A stretch of DNA of 64,000 bases from CAWEBF01 sp963807235 (GCA_963807235.1 CAWEBF010000009.1:372001-436000); one strand, 5' to 3'. Shown: positions 53,186 to 62,683, counted from the first letter of the stretch. The notes: generated from the letters alone by a model not told the origin. Made by a program: numbers and translations.

Positions 53186-55814
53186 ACTTTACAGCGATCG
53201 ACACCAGCCGGCCCGCGGCCACCACCACCTTGACCACCGTCTTCCCCGCGATGTGCGCGGCGACGGCGGGGTCCGCCATCGCCAGGCGCTCCAGCTCGGC
53301 CTCCGGCGTGTCGGCGGCCACGGTCAGCCGCGCGCGCACCTTGCCGTTCACCTGCACGGCCACCACGATCTCTTCCGCTCGTGCCGCCTCTGTGTCGTAC
53401 GAAGGCCAGGCTACCTCGTTCAGGCTCTCCGCGTGGCCCAGCATCTGCCACAGCTCTTCGCACGTGTGCGGAGCGTAGGGCGCCAGGATCCGCACCAGCG
53501 CTTCGAGGGCCTCCCGAACCACCCAGGCGTCCTCGGGAGGGGGCGGGGCGGACTGCCGGCTTCCGGGCGCCCCGGCCGGCGATCGATCCGAGAACGCGTA
53601 CAGCTCGTTGACCAGCTCCATCATGGCCGACACCGGCGTATTGAGCTGCTGGCGCTCCACGATGTCGGCGGTCACTCGCCGAATCGTGTCGTGCGTACGG
53701 CGCCGGAGCGCCCGCGCGGACGCCCCCAGGGCCGCCGCGCCGGGCGGGCCGCCCGGAACGGCCGTCACAAACGGCGTCCAGTGCGCGACGAGGCGCCAGG
53801 TACGGGCGAGGAAGCGGTAGCTGCCCTCCAGACCGCTGTCGCTCCACTCCACCTCCTTTTCCGGCGGGGCCACGAACATCACGTACAGCCGCAACGCGTC
53901 GGCGCCGTACTTTTCGAGCATCGCGTCGGGGTCCACGACGTTGCCCTTGGACTTCGACATCACGGCCCCGTCCTTCAGCACCATGCCCTGCGTGAGGAGC
54001 TGGGTGAAGGGCTCATCGTGCGACACCATGCCAAGGTCGCGGAACACCCGGGCGAAGAACCGCGAGTAGATGAGGTGCAGGATCGCGTGCTCGACCCCGC
54101 CGCTGTAGAAATCCACCGGCAGCCAGTACTTCACGGCCGCCGGATCGAACGCCTGCGTCGAGTTTCGCGGATCGGCAAACCGGTAGAAATACCACGACGA
54201 GTCAACGAACGTGTCCATGGTGTCGGTTTCGCGGCGCGCGGGTGCGCCGCAGACCGGGCATGTCGTGTTCACGAACTCCGGTACCTGCGCCAACGGAGAG
54301 TCGCCGCGGCCGCTGAACTGCGCGATGCGCGGCAGTTCGACGGGCAACTGGTCGTCCGGCACTGGCACGATGCCGTGGGTTGGACAGACGATCATCGGGA
54401 TGGGGGTTCCCCAGTAGCGCTGGCGGGAGATGCCCCAATCCTTCAGGCGGTACTGCACCGTGCCCTCACCGATGCCCCGCTTCTGGGCCGCGGCAACCAT
54501 CTGTTTCTGCGCCTCCTCGGTGGGAAGGCCGCTGAACTCGCCAGACTCGATGGTGACGCCGTACTCCGTGAATGGTATCGGCTGCTCGATCGAGAACTCC
54601 TCGCTGACGAAGCCGACGCCACCTGCACCCGTTCCCGATGCTTCAGCTTCCGCTCGCAGCCGTTCGATCTCGGCCTCGGCGTCGGCCTCCCACTTCGCGA
54701 CATCACCTGCCGGAGGACTCGGAATCACTACCGGACGAATCGGCAAACCGTACTTCGTGGCGAACTCGAAGTCACGCTCGTCGTGCGCCGGCACGGCCAT
54801 GATCGCGCCCGTGCCGTAGTCGCCGAGGACGAAGTTGGCGATCCACACAGGAACCGGTTCGTGCGTGAACGGGTTGATCGCGCGAAAGCCGGTGTCGAAT
54901 CCCTGCTTCTCGAGCTCGCCGCTGGTGCGCGCCCTGCGGTCCTGCAGGCGGAAGGCCTGCACCTGTTTCCGCACGGCCGCCGAATCGCGCGAGCGCTCGC
55001 TGAGCTCGTGCACCAGCGGATGCTCCGGGCCCAGCAGCACGAACGTGGCGCCGAAGATCGTGTCGATGCGGGTGGTGAACACCTCAATCTGCGTCGACGG
55101 GTCGCCCTCGAGCGCGAACTTGACCCGGGCCCCATCGGAGCGCCCGATCCAGTTGCGCTGCATCGTGAGAACCTTTTCGGGCCACTTGTCCAGGCCGTCG
55201 GCCGCGCTGAGCAGCTCGTCGGCATAGGCGGTGATGCGGAAGAACCACTGCTCGAGGTCGCGCGTCTCGACCGGCGTGCCGCACCGCCAGCAGCCGCCAT
55301 CCACCACCTGCTCGTTGGCCAGGACCGTCTGATCCACCGGACACCAGTTGACGGACGACTTGCGCCGGTAGGCCAGGCCCTTCTCGAACATCCGGATGAA
55401 GAGCCACTGGTTCCACTTGTAGTACTCGGCGTCGCAGGTCGCCAGCTCGCGTTCCCACGCGTAGCTGATGCCCAGCCGCTGAAGCTGGCCCTTCATGTGG
55501 GCGATGTTGGCGCGGGTGGACTCCTCCGGATGGATGCCGCTCTTGATGGCGGCATTCTCGGCGGGCAGGCCGAAGGCGTCCCAGCCGAACGGATGAAGGA
55601 CGTTGTAGCCCTGCATGCGCTTGGTGCGCGCCATCACGTCGCCGATGATGTAGTTGCGGACGTGGCCGACGTGCGCATGCCCGGAGGGATACGCGAACAT
55701 CTCCAGGCAGTAGAACTTCGGGCGCGCCGGATCGACGGCCACCTCGAAGGCGCGGCGCTCGCTCCAGTGCGCCTGCCACTTGCGGTCGAGGGCTTGTGGA
55801 CGGTAGTCGACCAT
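53184..55814 (-). CDS. leuS: Leucyl-tRNA synthetase
   Basis: 876 residues, intact. 'FYCLEMFAYPSGHAHVGHVRNYIIGDVMARTKRMQGYNVLHPFGWDAFGLPAEN' contains the HIGH-type GHAHVGH; 'DGAVMSKSKGNVVDPDAML' is the KMSKS loop; a CP1 editing domain ('VFTTRIDTIFGATFVLLGPEHPLV') separates them. Family size and domain order are normal. First gene of the leuS-lptE-holA set, read leftward. A short stem-rich repeat at 55813-55860 precedes the start. Confidence 0.97.
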   Translation of the reverse strand: MVDYRPQALDRKWQAHWSERRAFEVAVDPARPKFYCLEMFAYPSGHAHVGHVRNYIIGDVMARTKRMQGYNVLHPFGWDAFGLPAENAAIKSGIHPEESTRANIAHMKGQLQRLGISYAWERELATCDAEYYKWNQWLFIRMFEKGLAYRRKSSVNWCPVDQTVLANEQVVDGGCWRCGTPVETRDLEQWFFRITAYADELLSAADGLDKWPEKVLTMQRNWIGRSDGARVKFALEGDPSTQIEVFTTRIDTIFGATFVLLGPEHPLVHELSERSRDSAAVRKQVQAFRLQDRRARTSGELEKQGFDTGFRAINPFTHEPVPVWIANFVLGDYGTGAIMAVPAHDERDFEFATKYGLPIRPVVIPSPPAGDVAKWEADAEAEIERLRAEAEASGTGAGGVGFVSEEFSIEQPIPFTEYGVTIESGEFSGLPTEEAQKQMVAAAQKRGIGEGTVQYRLKDWGISRQRYWGTPIPMIVCPTHGIVPVPDDQLPVELPRIAQFSGRGDSPLAQVPEFVNTTCPVCGAPARRETDTMDTFVDSSWYFYRFADPRNSTQAFDPAAVKYWLPVDFYSGGVEHAILHLIYSRFFARVFRDLGMVSHDEPFTQLLTQGMVLKDGAVMSKSKGNVVDPDAMLEKYGADALRLYVMFVAPPEKEVEWSDSGLEGSYRFLARTWRLVAHWTPFVTAVPGGPPGAAALGASARALRRRTHDTIRRVTADIVERQQLNTPVSAMMELVNELYAFSDRSPAGAPGSRQSAPPPPEDAWVVREALEALVRILAPYAPHTCEELWQMLGHAESLNEVAWPSYDTEAARAEEIVVAVQVNGKVRARLTVAADTPEAELERLAMADPAVAAHIAGKTVVKVVVAAGRLVSIAVK

Positions 55815-55860
55815 TGAGGGCTCTAGGCTCTAGGCTCTGGGCTCTGGGAAGAGCCGCGAG
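55813..55860. repeat. Degenerate GGCTCTA tandem repeat
   Basis: GAGGGCTCTAGGCTCTAGGC then TCTGGGCTCTGGG: about five 7-base units directly upstream of leuS, followed by AAGAGCC and, after 55870, a single GGAATTCACAATT. No second arm is visible; the unit differs from the other arrays. Confidence 0.55.
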
Positions 55861-55884
55861 CCAGACTCAAAGAGGAATTCACAA

Positions 55885-56916
55885 TTATAGCCGCCAGTGC
55901 GTGGCGAGCCCGGGGCGCACGGCGGCGATCGTGGCGTCGGCGCGAGGCGTCGGCCCGTCGGGCCGAGCGAAGTCGCCGAGGTCCGCCTCGCCCGCCAGCA
56001 CGCGCGCGACGGCGGTCGCCGACTCGCGCAGCGCAGCCAGGTCGTAGCCGCCTTCGGTCACGGCAACCACGCGGCCGTCACAGCACGCCTGGGCCACGGC
56101 CACGATGGCCGCGGTGAGCCGCCCGAACTGGCCGGCCGTCAGGCGCAGGCCTCCGATCGGGTCGTCGGCGTGCGCATCGAATCCGGCGGAGATGAGGATC
56201 AGCTCGGGTTGAAATTGCCGGAGGATTGGCAACGCGATGGCGTCGTAGACCTTTTCGAGGTCCGCGCTGGTGGCGCCGGCCGTGACAGGCAGGTTCACGG
56301 TGAACCCGGCACCCGCGCCCTGGCCGATCTCGCCGGCCGCCCCGGTGCCGGGGTAGAACGGAAACTGGTGCGACGAGATGAACAGCACCGAGCTGTCGTC
56401 GTAGAACGTTCGCTGCGTGCCGTTGCCATGATGCACGTCGTAGTCCACCACGGCGACCCGCCCCAGGCCCGACGCCCGGGCGTGCGCCGCGGCGACCGCC
56501 ACGTTGCTGTAGAAGCAGAAGCCCATCGCCCGGTTACGTTCCGCATGATGACCGGGCGGACGCACCAGGGCGAAGGCACGAGTGCCCGCCGGACCGCGCA
56601 GCACGCGATCGACGGCGTCCACGGCCGCCCCCGCGGCCAGCTTGGCGACTTCAACGGTGTCGGGCGACGTGTACGTGTCGGGATCCAGGGCCACGGTGCG
56701 CCCGGCAGTGGCCTCGATCGCCGCCAGATACTCCGCACCGTGCACGCGCCCGAGCTCCACCGCGGCGGCGGGACGAGGTTCCGCCACGGTGACGCCCCGG
56801 GCACGGCAGTCGGCCGCGACTCCGGCCAGGACTTCGGCCCTGGCCGGCCGCTCGAAGTGTCCCGGTGGCGTCAAATGGTCGAGAAAACGGCTCGATGACA
56901 GGACCGTCAGGCTCAT
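55885..56916 (-). CDS. Histone deacetylase family enzyme
   Basis: 343 residues. Arginase/deacetylase fold with 'RPPGHHAERNRAMGFCFYSNVAVAA', 'VAVVDYDVHHGNGTQRTFYDD' and 'LISAGFDAHADDPIGGL'. The His-His dyad, Asp-His and Asp zinc ligands are present. Bacterial members deacetylate polyamines, acetoin-related or small acetylated substrates; substrate cannot be told. Ends 70 bases before leuS on the same strand. Confidence 0.92.
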   Translation of the reverse strand: MSLTVLSSSRFLDHLTPPGHFERPARAEVLAGVAADCRARGVTVAEPRPAAAVELGRVHGAEYLAAIEATAGRTVALDPDTYTSPDTVEVAKLAAGAAVDAVDRVLRGPAGTRAFALVRPPGHHAERNRAMGFCFYSNVAVAAAHARASGLGRVAVVDYDVHHGNGTQRTFYDDSSVLFISSHQFPFYPGTGAAGEIGQGAGAGFTVNLPVTAGATSADLEKVYDAIALPILRQFQPELILISAGFDAHADDPIGGLRLTAGQFGRLTAAIVAVAQACCDGRVVAVTEGGYDLAALRESATAVARVLAGEADLGDFARPDGPTPRADATIAAVRPGLATHWRL

Positions 56917-56962
56917 GCCCGAGGATTGTACGGCGGGCAGCGGGCGGCGCTACAATGCGCCC

Positions 56963-57211
56963 ATGCAGAAACAAGGACGCAACGATCTGTGCACGTGTGG
57001 CAGCGGCAAGAAGTTCAAGCGCTGCCACGGCGTCAGGTCTGACTCGGACCGTTCGGGCCGCCTGCTGATGCTGGCCGTCGGCGGCGCCGTCGTGGCGGCG
57101 GTGGCCGCCGGGGTCGCGTCGTTCACGTCCGACCGCTCAGGGTCCTCGGTGCGCGTCTGGGACGCGGCCCACGGTCACTACCACGACGCCAGTGGCACGC
57201 AGGTGCCGTAG
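56963..57211 (+). CDS. SEC-C motif protein with one transmembrane helix
   Basis: 82 residues. 'GRNDLCTCGSGKKFKRCHG' is the SEC-C zinc motif seen at the C-terminus of SecA, here at the N-terminus. A membrane helix ('LLMLAVGGAVVAAVAAGVASF') and a short His-rich tail ('WDAAHGHYHDASG') follow. Possibly membrane-bound zinc protein; function unknown. Confidence 0.85.
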   Translation: MQKQGRNDLCTCGSGKKFKRCHGVRSDSDRSGRLLMLAVGGAVVAAVAAGVASFTSDRSGSSVRVWDAAHGHYHDASGTQVP

Positions 57212-57212
57212 T

Positions 57213-57300
57213 CGTCGGAGTCGTTGGTCGTAGTCGTGACCTCGCCCCGCATAGCGGGGCAAGAAGACACTGGCCGCACTAGCGACGCGCAGCGTCGCTA
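57213..57300. repeat. Composite repeat: GTCGTTGGTCGT units plus GC-rich hairpin with CAGTGTCT box
   Basis: GTCGTCGGAGTCGTTGGTCG is followed by CCCCGC-ATA-GCGGGG, then AAGAAGACACTG (the box on the minus strand), then GCGACGCGCAGCGTCGC. This combines both repeat families. It overlaps the last codons of the MBL gene (stop 57279), so its C-terminal 'AASDAARR' derives from repeat. Confidence 0.65.
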
Positions 57301-58409
57301 GCAGCTCGATAAGTCTTCTGGAAGCCGTTACGGGCGTTCGTCACCACGAACGTTCCGTCCTGCTGCGCCGACAACTTCAACCAATGCGCGGCGCCGTTGT
57401 GCACCGGCGGCGGCGGCGTGCCCGGCCCCGGCGCGGGCGGCGTCAGCGCGTCAACGGGCATGGACGCCTGCTGTTCGTCGACCCCGTTTGCGATGAAGAG
57501 TCCAGGCACCGTGTACTCCTGACCGCTGAGCAGCGAGAAGTGCAGCTGCCACAGATCCTCGAGGCCGGGGGACGTGTGCAGGACGCGCATGGCCGCGGGC
57601 TGTCCACCTTTGCGCGTGCCGTTGTTCAGCAGCGCCACGCGCGGCCGCAGGGCATGGACCAGAGCCTCGCTGTTCGACACGGGCTGCCCGTGATGCGAGA
57701 CCACGAACACGTCCACGGTGCCCAGACGGTTGGTCGGGCACATCAGGTCGAGCTCCTTGTTCCACGTAAGGTCGCCCAGGTGGACCAGTCGGAATCGCCC
57801 GAACGTCACATGGGTGCCGACCGACTGCGCGTTCTCCGTGGGATCAGGATCCTGCGGCTTGACGGACGCGCAGGCCGGGTTCGCCGCGCCGGCGCCGGGC
57901 AACGGTTTGTCGAGGCCTTTCCCGGCGGAGGTGACGATGCGTACCTCGAGACCGCGCATGCGCAGCGTGTCCCCGGGCTTCACCACGGTGTGCGCCTTGC
58001 CCGCATGGAGCTTCGGATACACCGTGTTCAGGAACGTGTCGGTGGCCGGGTTGGGTTGAACGTTCGGGCCGTGGTCCACGAAGTTTGCCACGGGCAGCCG
58101 CGACGCCACCTCGGCCATCGCGCCGAAGTGGTCGCCGTGGTAGTGCGTGGTGACCAGGTAGTCCAGGCGGCTGATGCCGGCGTCCTTGGCGGCGGCCGCG
58201 ATCCGTTCGGCATCCCGGGCGGCGGCCGCTCCCCCGTTGCCGGTGTCGATGAGCAGCGACTCGCCGTTCGGGGTCACGAAGAGCGTGGCGTTGCCTCCCT
58301 CGACGTCGATCAGGTACATGTCGAGCGTCGAGCGGGTCTGGGCGCCCAGCACAGCGACGCATCCGACGCACAGGGCCATCTTCACCGCACGGGTCAACGC
58401 GTTACGCAT
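57279..58409 (-). CDS. Secreted metallo-beta-lactamase-fold hydrolase (ComEC-like)
   Basis: 376 residues with a signal peptide (ending near 'VLGAQ'). 'MYLIDVEGGNATLFVTPNGESLLIDTGNG' and 'DYLVTTHYHGDHFGAMAEVA' (HxHxDH) and 'VVSHHGQPVSNSEALVHALRP' follow the ComEC/Rec2 beta-lactamase layout. Location periplasmic. The final residues lie in repeat DNA. Overlaps the DUF374 gene by 8 bases, so the two are co-transcribed. Confidence 0.87.
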   Translation of the reverse strand: MRNALTRAVKMALCVGCVAVLGAQTRSTLDMYLIDVEGGNATLFVTPNGESLLIDTGNGGAAAARDAERIAAAAKDAGISRLDYLVTTHYHGDHFGAMAEVASRLPVANFVDHGPNVQPNPATDTFLNTVYPKLHAGKAHTVVKPGDTLRMRGLEVRIVTSAGKGLDKPLPGAGAANPACASVKPQDPDPTENAQSVGTHVTFGRFRLVHLGDLTWNKELDLMCPTNRLGTVDVFVVSHHGQPVSNSEALVHALRPRVALLNNGTRKGGQPAAMRVLHTSPGLEDLWQLHFSLLSGQEYTVPGLFIANGVDEQQASMPVDALTPPAPGPGTPPPPVHNGAAHWLKLSAQQDGTFVVTNARNGFQKTYRAASDAARR

Positions 58410-59094
58410 CTGCGCCTCCTCTTCCCACGAGCACCAGGGCGCGCGCCTCGAGCCGCGCCAACCGCCGTTCCAGCTCCGCCTTCGCGTCTTCGATTGCCCG
58501 GTTGTCCGCGCCGGCGGGAACCGTCAGCGGTTCGCCCATGGCGACGGCCACGGTGCTGAACGGGACGGGGATTTGCGTGCCGTCCCAACTGCGCGCCGTC
58601 CAGGCTCGCGAGGCTTCGAGGTGGAACGGTAACACAGGGTGCCCGCTGGTCCCGGCCAGCCACAACGCGCCAGGCTGTGCCTCGCGCGCGGGACCGCGCG
58701 GCCCGTCCAGCGTGAACCCGACCGGCAGGCCGGCGTTGAGCGCGCGTGACAGCTCTCGCAGGGCCTGCGATCCGCCGCGCGTCGATGATCCCCGCGCCGT
58801 GCCGTAGCCGAAGCGCTCGATGATGCGCGCGATCCACTCACCGTCGAAGTTGCGGCTGGTCATCACCACGATGCCGCGGTCGCGGAAGTAGACCGTCGCC
58901 GGCAGGATGCGGCCGTGCCAGAAGCCCAGGATGGGCTGCCGGCCGCCGCGCACGGCGGCGTCGTAGTGCTCCAGGCCTTCCACCCGCCACCGCAGGGTGG
59001 CGCCAACGAGCGACATCACCCAGTAGCCGGCCCCGGCGATGAGCCAGACCTGCGTGCGGCGCCACCACGACGCCTGCCAGGCCTCACCGCTCAT
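58402..59094 (-). CDS. DUF374 family acyltransferase-like protein
   Basis: 230 residues. 'ILGFWHGRILPATVYFRDRGIVVMTSRNFDGEWIARIIERFGYG' and 'AGLPVGFTLDGPRGPAREAQPGALWLA' are the DUF374 signature, related to lysophospholipid/LPS acyltransferases. The His of 'FWHGR' may be the catalytic base. An N-terminal helix anchors it at the inner membrane. Possible Kdo-lipid A or related acyl transfer; not proven. Confidence 0.86.
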   Translation of the reverse strand: MSGEAWQASWWRRTQVWLIAGAGYWVMSLVGATLRWRVEGLEHYDAAVRGGRQPILGFWHGRILPATVYFRDRGIVVMTSRNFDGEWIARIIERFGYGTARGSSTRGGSQALRELSRALNAGLPVGFTLDGPRGPAREAQPGALWLAGTSGHPVLPFHLEASRAWTARSWDGTQIPVPFSTVAVAMGEPLTVPAGADNRAIEDAKAELERRLARLEARALVLVGRGGADA

Positions 59095-59118
59095 GGCTCT
59101 CGCTCAGCAGCACTCTAT

Positions 59119-60777
59119 TTACATTCCGGTGTACTGCGGGCCGCCCCCGGCCTCCGGCGGCACCCAGGTGATGACCTGGTAGGGGTCCATGATGTCGCAC
59201 GTCTTGCAGTGTACGCAGTTGGCGGCGTTGATCTGGAGCCGCTTGCCTCCTGCCCCGTCGGGCACGATCTCGTAGACCTGTGCGGGACAGAACCGGATGC
59301 ACGGGTGGCCGTACTCGGGTCCGCAGATCGACGTGCAGACCTCGGTGTGCACCAGCAGGTGCACGGGCTGATCCTCCCGGTGTGCCGTGCCGGAGTAGTG
59401 CACGTTGGTGAGCTTGTCGAAGGTCACATGCCGGTCGATCTCGGCCGCGCGCGGGCGGCCGTGCGGTGAGGGATCGATGCCGTGATACCACTCCACAGTA
59501 CGCATCCGCGAGTGGCCCGCGTGGCCCACGAGATCCTGGACCCACCGGCCGCCGGTCAAGAGCGAGAGGCCCGCGAAGGCCGCGCCGGGCAAAAGGCCAT
59601 ACGCGAACGCCTGGTGCACGTTGCGAACGGGATACAGCTCCGCGCGGATCGGTCCGTCGTCGATGGCCCGCCCGTAGCTCGCCAGCGTCCGGGCCGACGT
59701 ATCGCCCGCGCGCACGGCGTCGTGCGCGGCGTCGGCGGCCAGCATGCCGCTGCGCATCGCCAGATGGATGCCCTTGAGCCGGAGCGAGTTCAGGAATCCC
59801 GCGGCGTCGCCCGCGATCATGGCGCCGTCCATGAACGGCGTGGGGATCGTGTTCCACCCGCCTTCGGGGAGAGCCTTCGCACCGTAGCGGACCATCTTCC
59901 CGCCCGCGAGCAGTTTCTCGACGAAGGGATGCCGCTTGAGCCTGTTGAACGCGTCGTGCGGATCGAAAAGCGGATCGCGATAGTCCAGGCCCGCGACCAG
60001 CCCCAGGGCGATCTGGTTCTCGGGGAAGGCGTAGATGAACCCGCCACCGAACTCCTCGTGGCGCAACGGGTAGCCGAGCGTGTGCATCACCGTGCCCGCC
60101 GGCAGGCGTCCCGGCGGCACCTCCCACAGCTCCTTGATGCCGATGGCAAACTGCGCCGGCTCACGGTCCCTCGCCAGCGGCAGACGGGCCATCACCTGCT
60201 TGGTCAGGTTGCCCCGAACGCCGTCACAAAAGATCGTCACCTGCGCGCGGATCTCCACGCCCGGCTCGAAGCCGTTCTTCGACGTCCCCTGCCTATCCAG
60301 CCCCCGGTCGCCTGTACGCACGCCGACGACGCGCGCGCCATCGAACAGCACCTCCTGCCCGGCGAACCCCGTGAAGAGATCGACGCCGGCCTGCTCGACG
60401 CGCTCGGCCAGCCACTTGACCAGCCGGTTGAGCGACACGAGCAGGTTGCCGTGGTTGACGAGCGGCGGCGGCACCAGGGGGAATCGCATCGCGCGCTTCT
60501 GCGTGAGGAAGTAGACGCGGTCGTGAAGCACGGGTGTGGCAATCGGGGCACCCTGCGCCTCGAAGTCGGGAATCAGCTCGCGGAGCGCCGACGGGTCCAG
60601 CACCGCGCCCGACAGGATGTGGGCACCCGCCTCTCGGGCCTTCTCCAGGACCGCCACTGAGAGCGGGCTACCGTGTGCGGCGGCCCGCTGCGCGAGACGC
60701 AGGCCGCAGGCGAGACCAGCGGGGCCACCGCCCACGATGAGGACGTCGACTTCGAGAGTTTCTCGGGGGGTGTCCAT
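59119..60777 (-). CDS. Electron transfer flavoprotein-ubiquinone oxidoreductase
   Basis: 552 residues. 'VDVLIVGGGPAGLACGLRLAQRA' binds FAD; 'EFGGGFIYAFPENQIALGLVAGLDY' and 'GDAAGFLNSLRLKGIHLAMRSGM' are conserved. The C-terminal 4Fe-4S cluster uses 'CIRFCPAQVYE' and 'NCVHCKTCDIMDPYQVITWVPPE'. It passes electrons from ETF to quinone in the membrane. It follows etfA, separated by an inverted-repeat cassette. Confidence 0.95.
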   Translation of the reverse strand: MDTPRETLEVDVLIVGGGPAGLACGLRLAQRAAAHGSPLSVAVLEKAREAGAHILSGAVLDPSALRELIPDFEAQGAPIATPVLHDRVYFLTQKRAMRFPLVPPPLVNHGNLLVSLNRLVKWLAERVEQAGVDLFTGFAGQEVLFDGARVVGVRTGDRGLDRQGTSKNGFEPGVEIRAQVTIFCDGVRGNLTKQVMARLPLARDREPAQFAIGIKELWEVPPGRLPAGTVMHTLGYPLRHEEFGGGFIYAFPENQIALGLVAGLDYRDPLFDPHDAFNRLKRHPFVEKLLAGGKMVRYGAKALPEGGWNTIPTPFMDGAMIAGDAAGFLNSLRLKGIHLAMRSGMLAADAAHDAVRAGDTSARTLASYGRAIDDGPIRAELYPVRNVHQAFAYGLLPGAAFAGLSLLTGGRWVQDLVGHAGHSRMRTVEWYHGIDPSPHGRPRAAEIDRHVTFDKLTNVHYSGTAHREDQPVHLLVHTEVCTSICGPEYGHPCIRFCPAQVYEIVPDGAGGKRLQINAANCVHCKTCDIMDPYQVITWVPPEAGGGPQYTGM

Positions 60778-60782
60778 TCGAT

Positions 60783-60874
60783 CAATTCACAATTCACAAT
60801 TCACAAGTCACAAAGAAGGCCGGAACTGCAGATTCGTGGCTGGCTTTGTGAATTGTGCATTGTGAATTGTGCAT
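60783..60874. repeat. AATTCACAA inverted-repeat cassette with GGCCGGAACTGCAG core
   Basis: Left arm CAATTCACAATTCACAATTC, core AGAAGGCCGGAACTGCAGATTC, right arm TTTGTGAATTGTGCATTGTG. Fills almost exactly the 97 bases between the etfA stop and the ETF:QO start, both on the minus strand. A stable stem could form. It shares its core with 40051-40140 and (complement) 36462-36547. Confidence 0.8.
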
Positions 60875-61847
60875 TCACCGTTTCTTCAACTCCGCTATGA
60901 GCGCGGGTACGACTTCGAACAGGTCGGCGACGATGCCATAGTCGGCGACCTCGAAGATGGGCGCGTCAGGATCCTTGTTGATCGCGACGATGGTGCGCGA
61001 CCCCTTCATGCCGACCAGGTGCTGGATGGCGCCCGAGACGCCGAGCGCCACATACAGTTTCGGGGCGACGGTCTGACCGGAGCTGCCGACCTGGCGATCC
61101 ATCGGCAGCCATCCGTTGTCGCAGATTGGGCGTGACGCGGCCAGCTCGGCGCCCATCGCGGCCGCCAGTTCCTGTGCGAGGGCGATGTGCTCCTGCGCCT
61201 TGATCCCGCGGCCGACGGCCACGATCCGCTCCGCTTGACCAAGGTCCACGGCCTGCCTGGCCTCGCGAAACGGCGGCTCCGGCGACTGCCGGCTGGGCGT
61301 GGCGGCGAAGTCGACAATCAGGCGATCAATCGTGGCCGGCGCGCTCCCGCGTTTCACGGCGTCGGCGCGAAAGGCCCCAATCTGGCAGCTGACGAACGCC
61401 GGCCCGGCCCCGACCGCGCCGCACGTCGGCCACCAGCTTGCCCTGGAACATCGGGCGCCGCAGCGTCACGGTGTCGCCGTCGCGCCGCGCGGCGATCACG
61501 TCTGACACCAGGGGCGCCCGCAAGCGGGCTGCCAGCGCCGGCGCGAAATCGCGGGCCTGGTAGGTGTGCGCCATCACGACGAGATCCGGCTTCGTCGCCT
61601 CCACCGCGGCCCGCATACCGGCTCCGTAGGCGTCGGGGGTGTAAAGCGCGAGCGCCGGATCGTCCACCGTGCGGACGGGGCCCACCCCTGCGGCGGCTGC
61701 CTCGGCGGCCACCGTCTCCAGGCCGTGGCCCAGCAGAACACACGTGAGCGGTGTGTCGCCCTGCGCGAGCTGCTGTGCCGCCGCAACGGCCTCCCACGAG
61801 GCACGGCTCACGCGGGCGCCGTCGTGCTCGAGCACGACCAGGGTCAC
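60875..61847 (-). CDS. etfA: Electron transfer flavoprotein alpha subunit (frameshifted near 61420)
   Basis: About 323 residues after one repair. 'MTLVVLEHDGARVSRASWEAVAAAQQLA' opens the N-domain; 'KLVADVR' then a break; then 'KRGSAPATIDRL' and the FAD-binding C-domain 'ERIVAVGRGIKAQEHIALAQELAAAMGAELAASRPICDNGWLPMDRQVGSSGQTVAPKLYVALGVSGAIQHLVGM'. The heterodimer with EtfB carries electrons from acyl-CoA dehydrogenases. GTG start at 61847 overlaps the etfB stop (GTGA). Confidence 0.95.
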
Positions 61848-62605
61848 AGCGCGCGCGCCTCGTCGCTCAGGCGCCTGACCAGTTCGGCCGCGATGTCACC
61901 GGGCGACCCGCTCAGCATCGTCGTCTGCTTCGAACGGCTCGGGGCCGCCAGGGCCACGATCTCCAACGCCGGTCGCGGCACCACCGCCGGGACCACCTGG
62001 CGCAGCTCCTTCTTCTTGGCCGCCATGATGCCCTTGAGCGTGGCGTAGCGGAGCTGGTTGATGCCGCTCTGGATCGTCAGGAGGGCTGGCAGCGGCATGG
62101 TCACCCACTGGAACCACCCGGCCTCCAGTTCGCGCTTCACGCGCACGCGCCCGTCGGTCACCTCCACCTGCATGATGATCGTCGAGTGCGGCACGCCGAG
62201 CCGCTCGGCCAGCACGACGCCCATCTGGGCGTGCCCCTGATCATCGGACTGCAGGCCGGTCAGGATGAGATCGAACCGCTCGCTCTCGAGCGCTTCGTGC
62301 AGCACCTCCGCGATCACGAACGCGTCGGCGCGTCCGAGCCAGTCCGCGTCCACGTGCACGGCCCGATCCGCTCCTCGGGCCAGTGCCTCGCGCAGGACCT
62401 GTTGGACCCTGGCCGGACCCGCCGAGCACACCACCACCTCCCCGCCGTGACGCTCACGGAGCCGCAGCGCCTCCTCGAGGGCGTAGGCGTCGGGCTCGTT
62501 CAACTCGTAGCTGGCGTCGCCCTCGCGAATCCAGGTGCCGGCCTCGTCCACGCGCGGGTGCCACTCGCGCGTGGGCACCTGCTTGATGCACACGGCGATC
62601 TTCAT
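61844..62605 (-). CDS. etfB: Electron transfer flavoprotein beta subunit
   Basis: 253 residues. 'MKIAVCIKQVPTREWHPRVDEAGTWIREGDASYELNEPDAYALEEALRL' and 'FDLILTGLQSDDQGHAQMGVVLAERLG' are typical; it holds AMP and pairs with EtfA. ATG 62605 begins at the conserved 'MKI'; a 15-residue upstream extension has no match. First gene of the ETF operon, read leftward. Confidence 0.95.
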   Translation of the reverse strand: MKIAVCIKQVPTREWHPRVDEAGTWIREGDASYELNEPDAYALEEALRLRERHGGEVVVCSAGPARVQQVLREALARGADRAVHVDADWLGRADAFVIAEVLHEALESERFDLILTGLQSDDQGHAQMGVVLAERLGVPHSTIIMQVEVTDGRVRVKRELEAGWFQWVTMPLPALLTIQSGINQLRYATLKGIMAAKKKELRQVVPAVVPRPALEIVALAAPSRSKQTTMLSGSPGDIAAELVRRLSDEARAL

Positions 62606-62683
62606 GAAGGGTTCCCGGCGGCGTCCGAACGACGTCTTGCAAAAGGCCAACTGAGGTGAGCTGGTCGTCGGTCGGACGCCGCC

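Noticed and set aside
53172..55817. An 881-residue plus-strand frame opposite leuS
   Set aside because: Rich in Arg, His, Gly and Ala with no domain; an open antisense frame is expected in GC-rich DNA opposite a strongly biased gene. leuS has all its motifs.
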